A stretch of 64,000 nucleotides of DNA from Zerene cesonia (taxonomy: Eukaryota; Arthropoda; Insecta; Lepidoptera; Pieridae): positions 2,976,001 to 3,040,000 of the forward strand of contig NC_052119.1 of the NCBI RefSeq assembly GCF_012273895.1. Reading direction: 5' to 3'. The first letter of the stretch is position 1. The number at the start of each line of letters is the position of its first letter. Made by a program: the position numbers and the translations under genes. Shown in pieces: positions 62,482 through 64,000 of this stretch. The notes below the pieces were generated by a model. That model did no database searches and had not been told where the DNA came from. It worked only from the letters and a program-made list of their open reading frames with translations.

Positions 62482-62745
62482 TTAATCATTGGGGTAACAC
62501 AGATCACCAGCGGCCTGAAATCCCGGTGGACATTGTTTCGTTTCACCAAATCTCACATCGATATCAAAATATTCAGTATCAACTTCATTATTATCTTCGT
62601 CACTTGTCACATTGTGTGTATCGTTATAATTTGTAGGTCCGTCGAACACTATTGCACTTGGCGAATGATAAATCGGATAGTATAAAGAACGAGTGTTCAC
62701 TTCCATGATATAGAGAACTATAATGAGGTATAATTTATCCATCAT
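62482..62745 (-). CDS. Small secreted peptide precursor with C-terminal CPPG-x7-C loop
   Basis: Function unknown. The 87-residue product begins with a hydrophobic signal peptide (about 1-20, ending near NTRS). Then come a short Tyr/Pro segment, a Thr/Asn-rich part with two N-glycosylation sites (Asn41, Asn45), a strongly acidic stretch (about 49-63), and the tail KQCPPGFQAAGDLCYPND. Cys72 and Cys83 are the only cysteines and would form one disulfide. The spacing CPPG-x7-C also occurs in some short secreted insect peptides, but I cannot assign a family. Lys70-Gln71 could be a processing point that releases a 17-residue looped peptide; this is inference. The gene looks complete and intronless: TATA box, 25-nt leader, first ATG used, and AATAAA just after the stop. 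Two ATGs stand in tandem at the start. Confidence 0.72.
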   Translation of the reverse strand: MMDKLYLIIVLYIMEVNTRSLYYPIYHSPSAIVFDGPTNYNDTHNVTSDEDNNEVDTEYFDIDVRFGETKQCPPGFQAAGDLCYPND

Positions 62746-62792
62746 ATGTGATTGCGATCGATGACGAAATGCGAGAAGTTGTAGTGCCGATG

Positions 62793-62801
62793 CCTTTTAT
62801 A
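62793..62801 (-). promoter_or_regulatory. TATA box of the small secreted-peptide gene
   Basis: TATAAAAGG on the minus strand. Counting 31 nt down gives an expected start site at about 62770 (gcAttt, near an initiator), leaving a leader of about 25 nt before the ATG at 62745. Confidence 0.75.
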
Positions 62802-62858
62802 GCCTCAGCCGGCGACTATTCGTAGTGAGAGTGTTGAGGGCTATTCTACATCAGTACT

Positions 62859-62867
62859 TTCCAAGAA
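62859..62867 (-). promoter_or_regulatory. STAT-type site (TTCNNNGAA) upstream of the peptide gene
   Basis: ttccaagaa fits the palindromic STAT consensus exactly and lies about 60 bp upstream of the TATA box. A GATA-factor word (gataag on minus, 62940-62935) lies a further 70 bp up. Such sites are common in inducible fat-body or haemocyte genes, but also arise by chance. Confidence 0.35.
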
Positions 62868-63823
62868 TTATTTCTTAGTAATCGAAATAAAAATGTATAC
62901 TCATCACAGTTATTTAAATAATCGCGGATGCTTACTTATCAAAAATGGGAAAGATATTGATCTTCTAATGCAATGTTTTTTTAATAAAAAATGAACGAAT
63001 GTAACGAACTTTTGCATAATTATAGATATCTGGATCCCTCCTCAGCTATCGAATTACTCTCTCGGTTTTTGGTGTGTTTAAAGGGCTCTCTAGTATGAAA
63101 TATTACACAAAACAATATTGTATCGATTTTTATAGATTTTCTATATTCCTTATGTATTTCAAATATTTTAAAAATTGCAAATATACCATTAATAAAATTA
63201 TTTTTTATGCTTATACTATTTCATTTGGATTTTCCAATTCCACATTTGATATTACCATATTCCTTCATGTGCTAATAATGAAGTATGATTTATTGTGAAG
63301 TTCTGACGTCTTCACATAAAGGTAGACTAAGAAATGACGTACCTAGGTGAAAAATACACTAATCGTGATTCTGACACGATATTTTCTTATTATAAAGTTA
63401 TACTGACGATTTAAAAGTACAGATGTTGATTTATCCATGAATATAATATAAAATAGGTAATATATCGTGACCGTTACGTTAATGTTAATGATGACGTAAT
63501 TGTAAATGGTGTTTAACGTTAAATAATCAATTACCTATTCAAGTTCATAGCTGTATCTACACATTGTCAATATTCAAGGATTATGTATATATGAATATAT
63601 GAATAAGTCATATTATAAATAACGATATAGCAATGTTGAGAGTTAAAACGTTAACATATAATAATAATATTATTATAACTATTACATACAGGGATATTTA
63701 ATAATGTTTAATTTTCACATTTTGTCGACGTCAAATTTTCCCGCTATTATGTCTGATGTCACAACGTTACCATCTCCTTGATTATTCTGCTGATCTGGTA
63801 GAATGCCAAGCACTAACAATTCT
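62868..63823. other. Gene-free AT-rich sequence
   Basis: Upstream region of the peptide gene and beyond; no other gene seen. The frame at 63074-63298 is Phe/Tyr/Ile-rich and looks like chance. Confidence 0.5.
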
Positions 63824-64000
63824 NNNNNNNNNNNNNNNNNNNNNNNNNNNNNNNNNNNNNNNNNNNNNNNNNNNNNNNNNNNNNNNNNNNNNNNNNNNNN
63901 NNNNNNNNNNNNNNNNNNNNNNNNNNNNNNNNNNNNNNNNNNNNNNNNNNNNNNNNNNNNNNNNNNNNNNNNNNNNNNNNNNNNNNNNNNNNNNNNNNNN
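63824..64000. other. Assembly gap (N run)
   Basis: Unresolved bases at the right edge. Confidence 0.99.

Noticed and set aside
523..63823. CRISPR arrays, operons, prophage or bacterial mobile elements
   Set aside because: No regularly spaced direct repeats, no bacterial coding density; all features fit insect nuclear DNA.

Overview
This is a 64 kb stretch of AT-rich eukaryotic DNA that looks lepidopteran (moth or butterfly). Two things support that. The only long coding region is an insect type-1 tyramine receptor of the lepidopteran B96Bom type. The rest is littered with dispersed repeats typical of Lepidoptera: Lep1/Helitron-like termini, a tRNA-derived SINE, an A-tailed roughly 350-bp retroposon family, and LINE-derived tails. 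Three runs of N (1-522, exactly 1000 N at 43186-44185, and 63824-64000) show a gapped draft assembly.

Layout. From 523 to about 50.8 kb I find no convincing gene; the short open frames there are explained by low GC or by repeats. This part holds most of the retroposon copies, several clean inverted repeats (7921-7962, 10250-10307, 30258-30309, 31914-31937, 39481-39508, 40611-40644), an (AT)22 microsatellite and a CpG-rich hairpin array (about 22.7-23.15 kb) that looks like part of an LTR or another mobile element. From 51117 to about 53470 lies the last, possibly only coding, exon of the tyramine receptor: an acceptor site, a 270-nt leader crowded with upstream ORFs, an uninterrupted 480-codon reading frame, and a 3' UTR ending near an AATAAA. 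From 53.5 to 62.4 kb there is again no firm gene, only repeats, including a tRNA-derived SINE flanked by a perfect 14-bp target-site duplication. At 62459-62801 on the minus strand sits a compact intronless gene with TATA box, 87-codon frame and AATAAA, encoding a small secreted peptide with a two-cysteine C-terminal loop.

The two genes show no sign of working together. The receptor is a neuronal amine GPCR, probably Gi-coupled; the small peptide is secreted and of unknown function. The most useful leads are the peptide gene, the upstream ORFs of the receptor, the hairpin array and the unexplained perfect hairpins.
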